A stretch of DNA of 64,000 bases from positions 33,210,001 through 33,274,000 of the forward strand of contig JBAIAC010000010.1 of NCBI GenBank assembly GCA_037349315.1. Reading direction: 5' to 3'. Each line of letters begins with the position of its first letter. The stretch's first letter is position 1. This DNA is from Chelydra serpentina. Its lineage: Eukaryota > Chordata > Testudines > Chelydridae. Below the pieces are notes generated by a model. It searched no databases. It saw nothing but the letters and a program-made list of their open reading frames with translations, and was not told the DNA's origin. Positions 11,585-22,809 of this stretch are shown here, piece after piece. The translations under genes and the position numbers were made by a program.

Positions 11585-12082
11585 GGGCATATCTACACTT
11601 ACCTCCGGAGTGATTGATCCAGCTGGGATCGATTTATCACATCTAGGGAAGACGAATTAGACGAATTAGGGGGGGAGGGATAGCTCAGTGGTTTGAGCAT
11701 TGGCCTGCTAAACCCAGGGTTGTGAGTTCAATCCTTGAGGGTGCCATTTAGGGATCTGGGGCAAAAATTGGGGATTGGTCCTGCTTTGAGCAGGGGGTTG
11801 GACTAGATGACCTCCTGAGGTCCCTTCCAACCCTGATATTCTATGATTCTATGACCGCCAAGCACTCTCCTGCCGACTCCGGTACTCCTCTGGAGTAAGA
11901 AGCACACATGGAGTCGACGGGGGAGCGTCAGCAGTCGACCTACCGCGATGAAGACACCATGGTAAGTAGCTATAAGCACGTCGACTTCAGCTACACTATT
12001 TTCGTAGCTGAAGTTGCTTAACTTAGACTGACTTACCCCGCTGTGCCCCTCCCCCCCCCGCCCCGCCAGTGTAGACCAGGCC
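11585..12082. mobile_element. Harbinger-type short transposon inside CR1, carrying a SINE
   Basis: The left end is GGGCATATCTACACT and the right end is AGTGTAGACCAGGCC, inverted repeats of the type seen on the autonomous element at 1972. A TCA triplet flanks it at 11582-11584 and 12083-12085 and joins cleanly into uninterrupted CR1. A 184-bp SINE sits inside. The interior has GC-rich blocks (GTCGACGGGGGAGCG) and no coding capacity. Confidence 0.8.
11669..11852 (+). mobile_element. tRNA-derived turtle SINE (Cry-type)
   Basis: This is a near-complete SINE with A box GATAGCTCAGTGGTTTGAGC and B box GTGAGTTCAATCC. The tail ends GATATTCTATGATTCTAT like CR1. It is very similar to the copy at 4853. 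It is nested in a Harbinger-type element, itself nested in a CR1, so it is the youngest of the three. Confidence 0.88.
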
Positions 12083-12754
12083 TCATATTCCATGTTGTGA
12101 TCCACTGTAACCCCACATCCTTTTCAGCAGTACTGCAACTTAGCCTGTTAGTCCCCATTTTGTAGTTGTGCATTTGATAAGTGGTTTATCTATAGCATTG
12201 TGTTCCAAGTGGGTGACTTTATGTAATGCTGTAGTGATAGAGTGTTATTGTAGAAGGTGGGCAATGTTAATCGGAAGTCATATTTATTATAGACTGGAAT
12301 GATGGAGAAATAGAGACATCTTTAATAACTTCCAGGATGCAGATGAAAACCCTTGTAGTTGACGCTGTAGATTAAACCAATGGATGCCTTATTTGCATAC
12401 CAAAGGACCTTAAGTAAAAGAAGGGAGTTGCCTTGTGGTAGTGGTTGGGAAAGGAATTTTAACAGCCCACTCTAGAAAAAAATATCTTCATAAATGGTGA
12501 TTGCCAGCATTCCACAAAGGAGAGGCAACTGAAGGGAAGACACTTCATCCTGTATGCACCTTTAGATGTTAGCAAATACCTTTTAAAATTATGTTTGTCT
12601 CATAAATGCAGATTAAAGAGCGTAATTTCAATAAAGAAACATCAGTTGGCCAGATTCTCCTTTCACTTTCACTGGTGTAAATCAGGAGTAACTCCATCAA
12701 AGGCAATGGAGTTACATAAGTGTCAAAGCAGCATCAGTAAAAGGAGTGGGCAGG

Positions 12755-12946
12755 AATGGTGTCCCTAGCCTCTGTTTGCCAGAAGTTGAAAATGAGCTAC
12801 AGGGGATGGAACATTTAATGATTACCTGTTCTCTGTTCATTCCCTCTGGGGCACCTGGCACTTTCCACTGTCAGAAGACAGGATACTGGGCTAGATGGAC
12901 CTTTGGTCTGACCTAGTAGGGCCATTCTTATGTTCTTATGAGTGTC
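12755..12946 (+). mobile_element. CR1-type LINE 3' tail
   Basis: The segment reads 'gtgtccctagcctctgtttg', 'ggatactgggctagatggac' and 'ggtctgacctagtagggcc', and ends 'ttatgttcttatg'. This is a common CR1-subfamily 3' untranslated tail in turtles. The copy is 5' truncated. Just upstream, 12650-12735 resembles the old 'tcaatggagttacata' repeat. Confidence 0.72.
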
Positions 12947-13127
12947 CAGCAAAATATTTCTGTGACTGAGAGAACGCCATGATAAATGTACCCTCACGAT
13001 CTGAACTTGGGACTTTAACAGTGTCCATGAACACATATCTTAATGGCTATATTGGTAATGTAAGCTAATTACACCCAAAGTTCAAAGGAAACTAAAATGT
13101 CTCTTACTAAAATGGAAGATTGTCTAA

Positions 13128-13421
13128 GGGTACGTCTATACTACCCGCCGGATCAGCAGGTAGTGATCGATTTATCAGGATCAATTGATCATGTCTAGTG
13201 TAGATGCGATAAATCGATCCCCGATAGCTCTGCCGTCAACTCCTGTACTCCACCGCAGCGAGAGGCGGACGCGGAGTCGACGGGGGAGCGGCGGCAGTCG
13301 ACCCTGCGCCGTGAGGACGCGAGGTAAATCGACCTAAGATACGTCGACTTCAGTTACGCTAGTCTCGTAGCTGAAGTTGTGTATTTTAGGTCGATACCTC
13401 ACACCCAGTGTAGACCAGGGC
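13128..13421. mobile_element. Harbinger-type short non-autonomous transposon
   Basis: The 294-bp element has ends GGGTACGTCTATACT and AGTGTAGACCAGGGC (inverted repeats with some mismatches) and a TAA duplication at 13125-13127 and 13422-13424. The TAA duplication and end sequence fit PIF/Harbinger. Interior landmarks are GATCGATTTATC and GTCGACGGGGGAGCG. It is shared, in the opposite direction, with 14975-15271 and 41573-41868. Confidence 0.85.
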
Positions 13422-13429
13422 TAAGACTT

Positions 13430-13575
13430 TGCCTACACTAGAAAGAGTTTACTGGTATAGCTATACTGGCAAACCCTCCTAATGGAGATGCAATTTATAC
13501 CCGCAAAAGAGTACTAGTATATAGCTGAGACCAGTTCCCCAACTGCAATAAGCTATATCAGAAAATGAGGCCAGC
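13430..13575. mobile_element. fragment of a palindromic TIR element
   Basis: The phrase 'tgcctacactagaaagagtt' followed by 'actggtatagctatactggc' matches the style of the palindromic 'ccagtataaag' element that flanks the LTR at 51.6-52.4 kb. Only part is present. From about 13568, GGCCAGCTCTAGGC resembles the end of the hAT-type element at 50627. Confidence 0.5.
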
Positions 13576-14116
13576 TCTAGGCAACAGCCTAGGAAGCACA
13601 TGCTTGGGGCAGCACATTGTAAGGGGCGGCATTCAGGCCAATTGGGCGGCACAGCTTTGGCGGCGCTCCAGTTTTGTTTTGTTTTTTTTGCTTTAGCGGA
13701 ACTCCGGCCGGCTTTTCCTTCCCTCTCCCCTTGCTATGTACCCACACAAAGACAGGGGATGAGCTGATCCATTGTGAAGTGACAAGATGACAGCTTTCTG
13801 GGGCATTGGTGTGCTACCACTGTTGGGAGAGGAGGGGTAGCAGATAGAATATAGAAAGACTCAGGTGCTCAGAGGATATCAGCTGCACTGCAGGCCAGAG
13901 ACAGCAGCAAACAAATACAGCTGAAGAGTAGGAGAAAACAATGAAGCCGTATTCTGTTCTCATTGACACCTATGCAATGTCAGTGGTGCATGTACTTTTG
14001 CTCATTTTACACTCTATACCATGCCATCTTTGTGGTGTGGATGATGCCCAAGCAGGACAAGTGTGAAGAGGGAGGCCGAGCAAAGGTGGTATATGGCAAG
14101 GTAATGCACTAATAAT
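13576..14116. other. unassigned
   Basis: About 13568-13740 contains GC-rich 'gggcggcattcagg' sequence reminiscent of a decayed hAT-type element with GGCGGC repeats. The remainder shows no gene or bounded repeat. Confidence 0.35.
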
Positions 14117-14230
14117 GATAATAATATTTATTTGTGTTGGGGTAGCCCTTAGGAGCCGCAGTCATGGCCCAGGATCCCAGTGTGCTAGGCGCCATACAAA
14201 CGCAGAAGAAAGAGTCTGTCCCAAAGGTAG
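14117..14230 (+). repeat. ancient dispersed repeat, second copy
   Basis: The sequence 'atatttatttgtgttggggt', 'gagccgcagtcatggcccag' and 'gtgctaggcgccatacaaac' matches the repeat at 10690 in order and direction. A short (TC)n run follows at 14349-14364. Confidence 0.6.
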
Positions 14231-14974
14231 ATGTGTGGCTGTCACATCTTGTCTCAAGGAATCCTACAATCTGTCCATCTTTCTTTCAAGTTTTATTGTC
14301 TTTAATCTTCACTTTACATTTTGCATCATTTTCTTCAGAATAAGGTAGTTCTCTCTCTCTCTCTTTTACTTCGGGGGGCGGGGGAGAGAGCTTTAGAGCT
14401 CCAGCTAGAAAGAGATCTTGCTTACTTTGAATACGAGGTGTAATTTGAATCCACTAGATCAGTATAACTAGCAAAGGATTTTGACGAAGGTTTGAAAATG
14501 ACAGAAAGGCAAAAGGGGCTTGCAGGGCCTCTGTGGAGAGGCAGCTGTGGGTAGATTACTGCCTCTGTTGCAGGAGTTACAGATCTGATATTATGTTCAG
14601 CTAAAGAAGACTAAAAATCGATGGTATGTACATAGTGTGCTATGAATTAATGGTTTTTTTTGTCTTATCTGTGAAACACCTTGTTTCCGTGGTTCTACCT
14701 TGTAGTATAATCAGCAGTCCTGTCTGTGAATGCTTAGTCTAGGCCAGGACTCAGGAGACCCTGTGTGGTGGCACAAAGCATCACAGGTTGTTTAATCTGG
14801 GAGCTAGAGGTCCAGGGAGAACTGCAGGGTCTCATCTGTTCCCAGTAGCCTCAGTAAACAATCCACAATCCCCTTTATATTCATTACACCTGAGTCCTGT
14901 ATTTTCTACCTGGGAGAACACTACATGCAACATGATGACTGACCACTGTAGTTTTAGTGGGGGAATTTACTCTT

Positions 14975-15271
14975 GGGCCAGGTCTACACTAGGGGCGGGG
15001 GGCTCGATGTAAGGTACGCAACTTCAGCTACGTGAATAATGTAGCTGAAGTCGACGTACCTCACTCAACTTACCGTGCCGTGAGGACGCCGCAGGGTCGA
15101 CTGCTGCTGCTCCCCCGTCGACTCTGCTTCCGCCTCTCGCCTGGGTGGATTACCGGAGTCGACAGCAGAGCGATCGGGGATAGATTTATCGCGTCTACAC
15201 TAGACACGAAAAATCAATCCCAAAAAGATCGATCGCTACCCGCAGATCCGGGGGGTAGTGAAGACGTACCC
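14975..15271. mobile_element. Harbinger-type short non-autonomous transposon (reverse)
   Basis: The left end is GGGCCAGGTCTACACT and the right end is AAGACGTACCC. The interior is the reverse complement of the 13128 element's layout: CTTCAGCTACG near the left end and GATAGATTTATCGCG toward the right. A clean 3-bp duplication is not obvious, so the exact ends are less certain. Confidence 0.75.
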
Positions 15272-15429
15272 TTATAAAAGCATGTACATTTTAAATATCT
15301 GTAGCATTTTTGCAGTCTGCTGACTTAAATTTATTGCAAAGCTACCTGTCTCTAATTCGTCGTCGTTGTATCCGAGCACCTCATGATCATTAAGGGATTT
15401 TTGTGCTCACAACTTCCTGGTGAGGTGGG

Positions 15430-15590
15430 AAAATATTACCTCCTCTTTACAGCTCGGGGACTAAGGAACAGGAGACACTGAGTAACTTCTCCAACATACA
15501 TAGGAAATCCATAGCTAAACTAGGAATTGCACCCAGCTCTCTTAAATCTCGACCTAGCGCCCCTGGTCAGTAGACTAGACCATCTTTCCA
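15430..15590 (-). mobile_element. MIR-type SINE fragment
   Basis: On + it reads 'aatattacctcctctttaca', 'gactaaggaacaggagacac' and 'gaattgcacccagctctctt'. This is the order of an inverted MIR core: blocks for TGTAAAATGGGG, CTCAGTTTCC and GGGTTCAAATCCCAGC. It is diverged and not full length. Confidence 0.6.
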
Positions 15591-15599
15591 AACCTTTAA

Positions 15600-16963
15600 A
15601 GGCCAAGCCTAATCCATGGCTTCAAATCTGTGACTGCAGTAGACTGTAATTGTTGATTTGAGCTGTACCCTGAGTGTACTGCATGAAGCAAGTAGGGTGA
15701 TTCTTGTTCCTGTGGTACAACACATTCCTCTATGGATTCAGCTAGATCAATTAGTAAGTATAGAGATAGGCCTGAGACACAAATCTTAGATCCAGAGCGT
15801 GGCCTTCCCAAAGCTCACAGCAGTGGTGAAGCTAATAGGGAATTGGAGTAGAGGGGGCAGACTGGACTGCCCCTCCAGGTGACCTTTAGATGTCTGTGTG
15901 GTGCTATTTCCGGGTGGGAGAATGAGCCCCGCCAGCGCTTATCTGGCTCCTGTCCTGCGGGATTGCAACTTGGCAGATGGGGTTGTGCGGCACTGAAACC
16001 CCACTGGCTATGTTTCAATGCCACTCACTCAAATGTGGCCTATTTGCCCTTCCATCATGATGGAAGCCATTCTGTAGCCATGTCGCAACACCTGGAGTAA
16101 GGATCCACCCAGCCCCAGCCCCACAGAACAGGAGCCACCGCTGCCAGGTGACTGAGGGGTGGGTTTACTCTCCAGCCCACCACTCATGACTCATCACCCG
16201 TCCCACCTTCCCACTGCAAACTGGGCTTTGCCACTGGCTCAAGGGTGTTTGACCCTAGGGTCTCAAAACCTCTCATGCTGGCAATTTAACAACAGTGTAT
16301 GTTTTACCTTCTTCATATTTTCTTGTTGGAAAAACATAGGGATCTAGTCTTCTGTTGTCTTGCAGAATATTTACACAGATAACTTTCATTCAAAATAATG
16401 GCCACTTTGCATTTAATTTTCCCTGTCCCATTAGAGGAGAAAAGAAGCTTTCATTGTATCTTCTGCTCAGTATAGTACAGGTCTATAGGATATTCATCTC
16501 CACATAGACCAGTCAAGGATGGATCATGTGCTGCCATCTATTGGAATTGTCCTGAAACAACAGAGCATCACGGCATAAAGGTCGCTTATGTAACTGGAAT
16601 AGATTGCATTGGGAGGCTAATTCATTTGCTTTTTTCCACACATATCATTCCAGGACTTCAAAATGAGGAAGCTCTAGGGTGGGAATCCTGCGTGTGTCCC
16701 CACCCCTAAACAGCCACCTTGTAAAACAAATAAGGGGTGCGCAAAGAAAAGGTGATTTCCCCTTGTCACCATTCCAGCTGTGCTTACTTCCCTTTTTTGA
16801 TGGCCTGAGGGAACCATGACTTATTTGTGCTGTCAAGAATATATTGTTCATTTTCCTACCCCAACTGCTATTTGATTGTTATATGGAAGCACTTGAAATG
16901 AGCAGAAAGAAAAAGTGCCATCTTAACGGTGTGTGCAAAGAAATGGTTTCTCTCTTTAGTCAT
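15600..16963. other. unassigned non-coding DNA
   Basis: I find no gene or bounded repeat in this stretch. Open frames are short and overlap on both strands. Confidence 0.4.
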
Positions 16964-18745
16964 AGCCATAGAATTTAAGGCCAGAAGGGACCACCAGATC
17001 ATCTAGTCCAGTGGTCCCCAAACTTTTTAAACTGCACCCCCTCTTACCCGAATGTAATCTGCCCATTCTCCTTTGAGAGCCGCAGTCTGCAGCCGGGGCA
17101 GGGGGGAGGGCCACAGTCAGGGCCGGGGACAGAGTTGCAGCTGGGGCTGGGAGCTGGGGGCCATGGCGGGGGTGGGGCTGCAGCCAGGGCAGGGAGCCAG
17201 GGCCTGAGGCCACGGCTGGGTCAGGAGCTGGGAGCCGGGAGCCAGGGGCCAAGGCCGGAGGTGAGGCTGGGGGCAGAGCGGGGCTGGGTGGCATTCCTTC
17301 TCCCGTCTCTCTGTGAGGGCTGGCCCATGCCCCGTCGCGCTCCTCTGAACATTCCTCCACAATCCCCCAGGGGGGCAGTTTAGGGACCACTGCTCTAGTC
17401 TGACTTCCTGTATATCACAGACCACCAACAGCAGCCATCACCCACGCACTAAACGCAGCAATGGAAATGAGACCAAAATGTTACAGACCACAGAAGACTA
17501 AATGATTATGTGTCACAAGTAGATAATAAGAGTGACTGAGGTGCACCAAGCCCCTATAACAGCAGGGAATTGATTAAATGAGTTTCCAGCAGCCCACACT
17601 GCAAAAGAAGGCAAAAAACCCAATCTGACCTGGGGGGAAATTCCTTCCGAACCCCACATATGGGGATCAGTTAGAACTTGAGCATGTGGGCAAGAACCAG
17701 CCAGCCAAGCAAATGAGAGAGAGGATGTTTGATGACACCTCAGAGCACTGGCCCATCCCATCCAGTGTCCCATCTCCAGCTGTGGCCATCCCTGATGCTT
17801 CAGAAGAAGACAAAACAACGAACAACAATAAAACCAGAATATAATGGGGGGAGAGAGAGGGAGTCCCTTCCTGACCCCTGAAGGTGACCGGCCAAACCCC
17901 TGCAGCATGAGCAACAGGAACATAAGGGACCCCCCGCCCCAGGGCTGCTGAGTCCTGTCCTTCCCTCTCCCCTGCAACTATCACAAACAACCCCATCATA
18001 GAATCCCACTCATACATTTGTCCAGCTCTCTTTTAAAACTAATTAATCTGTTTACCCTCCACCCCCAACTCCTATTGGGAGCCTGTTCTAGAACCTCCCT
18101 CCTCTAATGGTTAGAAACCTCCTTCTAATTTCCAGCCTGAATTTGTTCCTAGCCAGTTTATACCCATTTGTCGTTATGCCAACATTGTCCTTTAATTTAA
18201 ATAGCTCGTCATCCTCCCTAGAGTTTACCTGCCGATGTATGTATAGAGAGCAATCATATCCCCTTTTAGTCTTCCTTTTGCTAGGCTAAACCAGCCAAGC
18301 CTTTCCGATTTCTTCTCATAAGACAGGCCCTCCATTCCCCTGATCATCCGAGTAACTCTTCTGCATCTGTTCCATTTTGAATTCATCTGTCTTGAATACA
18401 CGTGACCAGAATTTCACACAGTATTCCAAATGAGGTATCGTCAGTGCCTTGTGCAGTGGTATTAATACGTCTCTATTACTAGGGGAAATGCCTTGCCAAA
18501 TACATCCTAGGTAGGATCACATTTGCCTTTTTCGCAGCCACATCACATCGGTGGCTCACAGTCATCCTTTGATTGTCCTACACCCTCAGGTCTCTTTCCT
18601 CCTCTGTCACTTCCAACTGACAAGCCCACAACTTGTAGCAGAAATTCTTATCATTACAGACTAAGGGCATGGCCTTGCACGTTGCACTATTGAATTTCAA
18701 CCCATTTCTGTCACTCCAGTCTTCAAGGTTATCCAGTGGTGGAGG
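16964..18745 (-). mobile_element. long CR1 LINE fragment (3' UTR and RT end), split
   Basis: On + it begins with a reversed CR1 tail ('agaatttaaggccagaaggg', 'accaccagatcatctagtc'), interrupted at 17009-17392 by a hAT-type element. Further along it carries the reverse complement of the CR1 RT C-terminal region, with segments resembling the family's CDVAAKKANVIL and PLYxALxxPHLEYCVxFW blocks (about 18380-18560) and an upstream DLEDW-like block near 18720. Stops and frameshifts are present. At about 1.4 kb without the insert it is the longest CR1 piece here. Confidence 0.82.
17009..17392. mobile_element. hAT-type short transposon inside CR1
   Basis: The ends are CAGTGGTCCCCAAACT and AGTTTAGGGACCACTG, near-perfect inverted repeats. 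The flanks ATCTAGTC (17001-17008) and CTCTAGTC (17393-17400) match at 7 of 8. The interior (17090-17290) is a G-rich degenerate tandem repeat built on 'gccagggccgggagctgggg'-like words. Pro/Ala-rich open frames there are a side effect of that composition. Confidence 0.87.
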
Positions 18746-19018
18746 GGGCCGCTACTGGGTCAGCAGGGATCCTCCCACAACACGCTGACCTGGTCACAGG
18801 CCAGATCTCAACCAGACAGTTGTCTAGTTCCCCTGGGCTACTTCCTATCTCCCCCTAGATTAACTTTAATCTCCTTTCCATTCATGCTGTCTGGTGGGCC
18901 AACCTCATCCTTCCTTATTCTTGTTAACAAGTGATAAAATGTGTGTGTGTAGACAGGTAGATAGTATTACACAATGTCATTTCTGTGATCCCCCAGTTGT
19001 GTGGATCATGGTTAAGTA

Positions 19019-19138
19019 GGGTGACCAGATGTCCCGATTTTATAGGGACAGTCCTGATCTTTGGGTCTTTTTCTTATATAGGCTCCTATTACCCCCCACC
19101 CCCTGTACCGATTTTTCACATTTGCTGTCTGGTCACCC
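19019..19138. mobile_element. TA-flanked short transposon (GGGTGACCAGA ends)
   Basis: The 120-bp element has ends GGGTGACCAGATGTCCCGAT and, inverted, GGGTGACCAGACAGC. A TA dinucleotide flanks it at 19017-19018 and 19139-19140, which suggests Tc1/mariner-like behaviour. It shares its ends with the 1.08-kb element at 22810. Confidence 0.82.
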
Positions 19139-19147
19139 TATGGTTAA

Positions 19148-19807
19148 GGCTACCATTTTGACAGGGATATTTTTAGTAAAAGTCATGGACAAAAAACAAA
19201 AAATCACGGAAGCTGTGACCTGTCCCTGACTTTTACTAAAAACATCCCTGACAAAATGGAGAGGGAGGAGGGTCCAGCACCCTGCCCACACACAGCGGCT
19301 GGGAGCTGCAGGGACCTCATTGCTCAGTGGCCTAGAGGGGTCCCCCGCCACCGTGCAGGACTGGAGCTGGGGGGGTCCCTCCACTGCCCTGCAGGGTTGG
19401 GAGCTGCCAGGCTGTGTGTCCCCTGCTGCCCACCATGGCAGAGGAGCTGCAGGGGGGGCCTACTAGTGGCAGAGGCTGGGGAATTAGGGGGTCCCCCCCT
19501 GCCCATGGCCTCTGAGCAGCTCCAGGGTCCCTCTGCCGCTGGCAACTGGGAGCTGTGGTGGGGCCCCAGCTGCTTGTGGCGGCTGATCCGTTGCAGGGGG
19601 GACCCCTGCCAGCCGGCGGCGGCTGGGCAACTCAGGGGTCACCGCCGGTGGTGGCAGCTGGTCAGTTGCAGGGGGTCCCGCCACGCGTGGAGGCTGGGCT
19701 GCTGCAGGGCCCCCGCTGCCAGCAGTGGCTGGTCAGCCGTGGGGCGCCCAATGTCATTGTGGTCGTGATTCCGTGACTTCCATGATCTCTGTGACAGAAT
19801 CTTAGCC
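19148..19807. mobile_element. TTAA-flanked element with 3-prime and 5-prime GGCTA ends
   Basis: The 660-bp element is bounded by GGCTACC and TTAGCC with TTAA on both sides (19144-19147, 19808-19811). Near the left end 19161-19253 forms an imperfect hairpin: TTTTTAGTAAAAGTCATGGA against TCCCTGACTTTTACTAAAAA. The middle (19270-19740) is a GC-rich degenerate tandem repeat with 'ggcagctggtcagttgcagg'-type words. A TTAA duplication points to piggyBac, but the termini are not the usual CCC type, so the superfamily is uncertain. A related end fragment lies at about 25290-25345. Confidence 0.65.
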
Positions 19808-20209
19808 TTAATCATGGTTACTCAGCAGAGTGGGAAACCTTGAAACTAGGATGTGTTTAATAAATCAATTTAATAAATGATAGATCCTCGAAAGTAGAAC
19901 TGAATCCTGTCCTTGCATAGGAATGGACTCAGTGCTTAAGTGCTTTTCCCATCCTCTAACTGCTATGGTCATCTGATTCGAAATTTCTTAACACATTCCT
20001 CTCATGCAGCCTAGGAAACTTTTGCTCTCAAAGTAGCTTCAAAGTCAGTCAGCTGAATCTTATAAGTATATAAAAGTGGGTATTTTCTGAAGGGGAGGCA
20101 GAGATATGCTTAGGGCTAGATTCTGATCTCAGCTACTGAAGTTAATGAAATTACATTGGATCTACATGGATTTAACCAACAATGGGATCGGGATCTTAAT
20201 GAGTTTAAT

Positions 20210-20270
<61 letters not shown>
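20210..20270. repeat. (GATA)n microsatellite
   Basis: About 15 uninterrupted GATA units, then a degraded 'aaagataaac'. It lies 42 bp before the LTR at 20313. Open frames made of Tyr-Leu-Ser-Ile repeats on - are translations of this microsatellite. Confidence 0.97.
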
Positions 20271-20271
<1 letters not shown>

Positions 20272-20312
20272 AAGATAAACAAACAAATCATTCTTAGGCA
20301 CTGGAAAGAGCA

Positions 20313-21152
20313 TGTGCCAGGGTGGGGGCGGGGCATTGGCCCAGTGCCCACCGCCACCCAGTCATCGGGGTTCCCTGTTAGATCAGGTAATTGCAGCATG
20401 GTCGACTCCAGACCCCTGGTGGGGCTGAGCAAACAGTCAGTAGCCCTGAGTCTCCAGGTTGGGGCTGACACTCTGGGCAGGACAGAACGATGATCAGTCT
20501 ATAGCCCCCGGCGGGGTTGGGGCAAACAAACAGTCCATGGCTCCTGAGCCTCTGGGATGGGGCAGACAGTAGCAATTGGGGAATCAGCTCTTTTGGGCAG
20601 AGCAGAAGAGCAATCAGTCTGTAGCCCCTGGGTAGAGCAGGGCAAATGAATGGTCTGTGGCCCCTGAACCTCCAAGAGCAAACAGAAGCCATGCCTCATG
20701 GCCCGTGGGGTGTGGCAGGGGAACCTGGCCCTGCCCGCTCCACCAGGTTCAGACCCAGGGCCCTATGAAGCCAGGGACTTTCCCATTAAGGGTTTAAGCA
20801 TCGGCTTCTACTACATCCCCTGGGTCACTTCCTACCACAAATTGTGTCCCAGGCATCTCCTTGGCTGGCAGCGGCTTGGTGTCCCCATCAGTCTCCGCAG
20901 TCCACGAGTCATCCACAACGTAGTCCGGGTCCACAGCTCGGCTGCCTGGAGCATCACGGGCACCTCTGGAGAAGCTTGCAGTACACGTATTTCCTCCTCG
21001 TCAGCCAGCCCCAACTGAGATGGGCTGCCTCCTTTTATCTGGCTCTTCCACCTGGAACATGCACAGCAGCGGGAAGGGGGCGTGGCCTCCTAGGCCCACA
21101 GTGATTGGTCCATCCTTGCTGACCCAATGCGGGGTTGGTACACCCCGTCACA
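20313..21152 (-). mobile_element. solo LTR with 5-bp duplication GAGCA
   Basis: Read on -, the LTR begins TGTGACGGGGTGTACCAACC and ends in CA (the + end at 20313 starts TG). GAGCA flanks it at 20308-20312 and 21153-21157, so TG...CA ends plus a 5-bp duplication mark a retroviral-type or Gypsy-type LTR. A TATA-like AGATAAAAGG lies about 115 bp from its 5' end (21031-21040 on +). The 3' half has three imperfect tandem units of about 100-120 bp containing 'gactgtttg' and 'ctacagactgat' words. No internal region is attached. It shares TGTGAYGGGGTGT and TATA spacing with the LTR at 51669. Confidence 0.88.
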
Positions 21153-21157
21153 GAGCA

Positions 21158-21812
21158 GTCTCTATGAATGATGAATGAATGGACCACATCTGTTTACATT
21201 TACATGTTTTTTTTTAAACTAAAAGAAAAATGAAAAATAAACAATATATATTCAATGGGGAATCTAAGAAATTGATTCTTTTCAGAATGTGATTTATGGC
21301 TGTCAGTTGTGACTCTGCCAAAAGATATCTGCAGCTCTTGTGCATGAAGAGGAGGAAGGTGGCTGGTGAAATGGAAAGCACATTCAGACCTCAAAAACTA
21401 ACAAGGCAAACCAGTCTCACCTGGTATTTGTTCCTGAAGAATTCAAAGGAATGCCATCTTTGTTTTATCAGTGATATGTGATTTAGAGCCAGAATGGCCC
21501 AAAAGGAGAAGAGTTGCTTTTTTCCACAATAATCTTATGAACCCCTCAGATGTGAAACCAAAATCCACAAAACAACTTGGCTTCATGGTCTAAAATTCTA
21601 TTCTATGCAGGTTTTCACACCATGCTCATCACCATAGTATCTGAGCGCCTTCCAGTAGCGCATAAGCAACATGATGACATATCCGTCACATGTTGTTTGT
21701 TCTGTCATCCTCTCCCCAGAGGAACAAGCATGTACAGTTAAGTGTTCGTTTTGGTAGGGTGATTGGGTTTTATTTTTGTTACATAAATATACCTGTTGCT
21801 ATGTGTTGGTAT
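21158..21812. other. unassigned
   Basis: No gene or bounded repeat is recognised between the solo LTR and the old repeat at 21.8 kb. Confidence 0.4.
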
Positions 21813-21814
21813 TA

Positions 21815-22480
21815 AAGAAGGCAATTGTCAAAGAAATTCACCTTGCACTTGGAGCGGAAGATGGTGAGGTTTGTGATAGTCCTTAGTTCATGAAGGAGCT
21901 CATGCCACAGTCTTGGACCAACCTCGGAGAAATTTCTGTCTCCTATGCAGACAAGCTTTATTCTTATTTTTGAGAGTTCCATTGCACCAGAGGAGCGAAG
22001 TTGTCTGCCACAGTCTTCGTCCTGGAACTTAAGAAGGTCCTTTAGGTATCCTGCGACCAGACCATGGGGCACTTTGAATATAAGGACAGAGACCTTGAAC
22101 TTGATTCAAAATTCTAAGGGAAGCCAGCGTAGAGAGCGGAGGACAGGTGTGATGTGCTCATGGTAGCTATGTTGCTGAGAAGACGCGCTGCAGAGTTTTG
22201 TGCTAGTTGGAGTTTCAGATTGCTGAAGGTTTCATACCCAGGTATATTGTATTGCTGTGATCCAGCCAACAGGTGACAAAAGCATAAACAACTGAGGCCA
22301 GGCCTTTATCTACCAGAATGGCACAGACTCTCTTAGCCAGCTGGAGATGGTAGAAAACATTATTCGTGGCTATTGTGGTGTGAGAGCTTAGTGTCAGCAA
22401 GGAATCCAAAAGTCATCCTAGGCTATGCACTGAATTGACCAATTGTGCGTGTGAACCTCCCATTAAAGGAGATTGCAGCT
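21815..22480 (-). repeat. old dispersed LINE-like repeat (unclassified)
   Basis: Phrases such as 'ggaagccagcgtagagagcg', 'aggacaggtgtgatgtgctc' and 'ctgtgatccagccaacaggt' recur in reptile DNA as a long, diverged repeat. I suspect the 3' coding part of an ancient non-LTR retrotransposon, but I see no intact RT motif. The direction is a guess. Confidence 0.45.
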
Positions 22481-22809
22481 TGTTTTTAAACTGGTGCCTT
22501 CACAATAACATTGTCTTTGGCATTGGCTGGCTCCTACAGTCACTCAGCAAGAGGGAGGAGAAGTGGATCTGGTAGTCACCTGAATACTTTCTGGTGCCTA
22601 CCCTGCCTAGCCTAGGTATATGCCAATGTTGTTGTTGATTTGGCACAGAAGATTAAATGAACAGAATCTTTTAGTTTTCACCCACTGCTTCATTTTGTTT
22701 TACCATTTTCTGCTTTGGAATCCATCCACCTCTGCTGTGCATCAGCAACTACATTAATTTGGTGTGAGGATAGGTGTGTCCTGTTTCTTTAAAACTGTAG
22801 TAGGAAGTA

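Larger units (their letters stand above)
10944..12222 (-). mobile_element. CR1 LINE fragment, split by a transposon
   Basis: On + the fragment starts with the reversed CR1 tail ('aggatcacagaaatgtagga', 'ggaagggacctcaagaggtc'). It then runs through reversed 3' coding sequence such as 'gctcttctctggactctctc' and 'gaactggacacagtactcca'. It breaks at 11584 for a Harbinger-type element and resumes at 12083 with 'gttgtgatccactgtaaccc'. Stops and indels make it inactive. Its continuity across the insert gives the transposon boundaries. Confidence 0.85.

Noticed and set aside
17117..17428. Pro/Ala-rich frames of 82-144 codons on both strands
   Set aside because: They come from the G-rich core of the hAT-type element at 17009-17392.
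19256..19768. 170-codon + frame rich in Gly, Cys, Trp and Arg
   Set aside because: It lies in the GC-rich tandem core of the TTAA-flanked element. Other frames on both strands are also open, which shows that composition is the cause.
20116..20471. Small - frames with repeated Tyr-Leu-Ser-Ile
   Set aside because: These are translations of the (GATA)n microsatellite.
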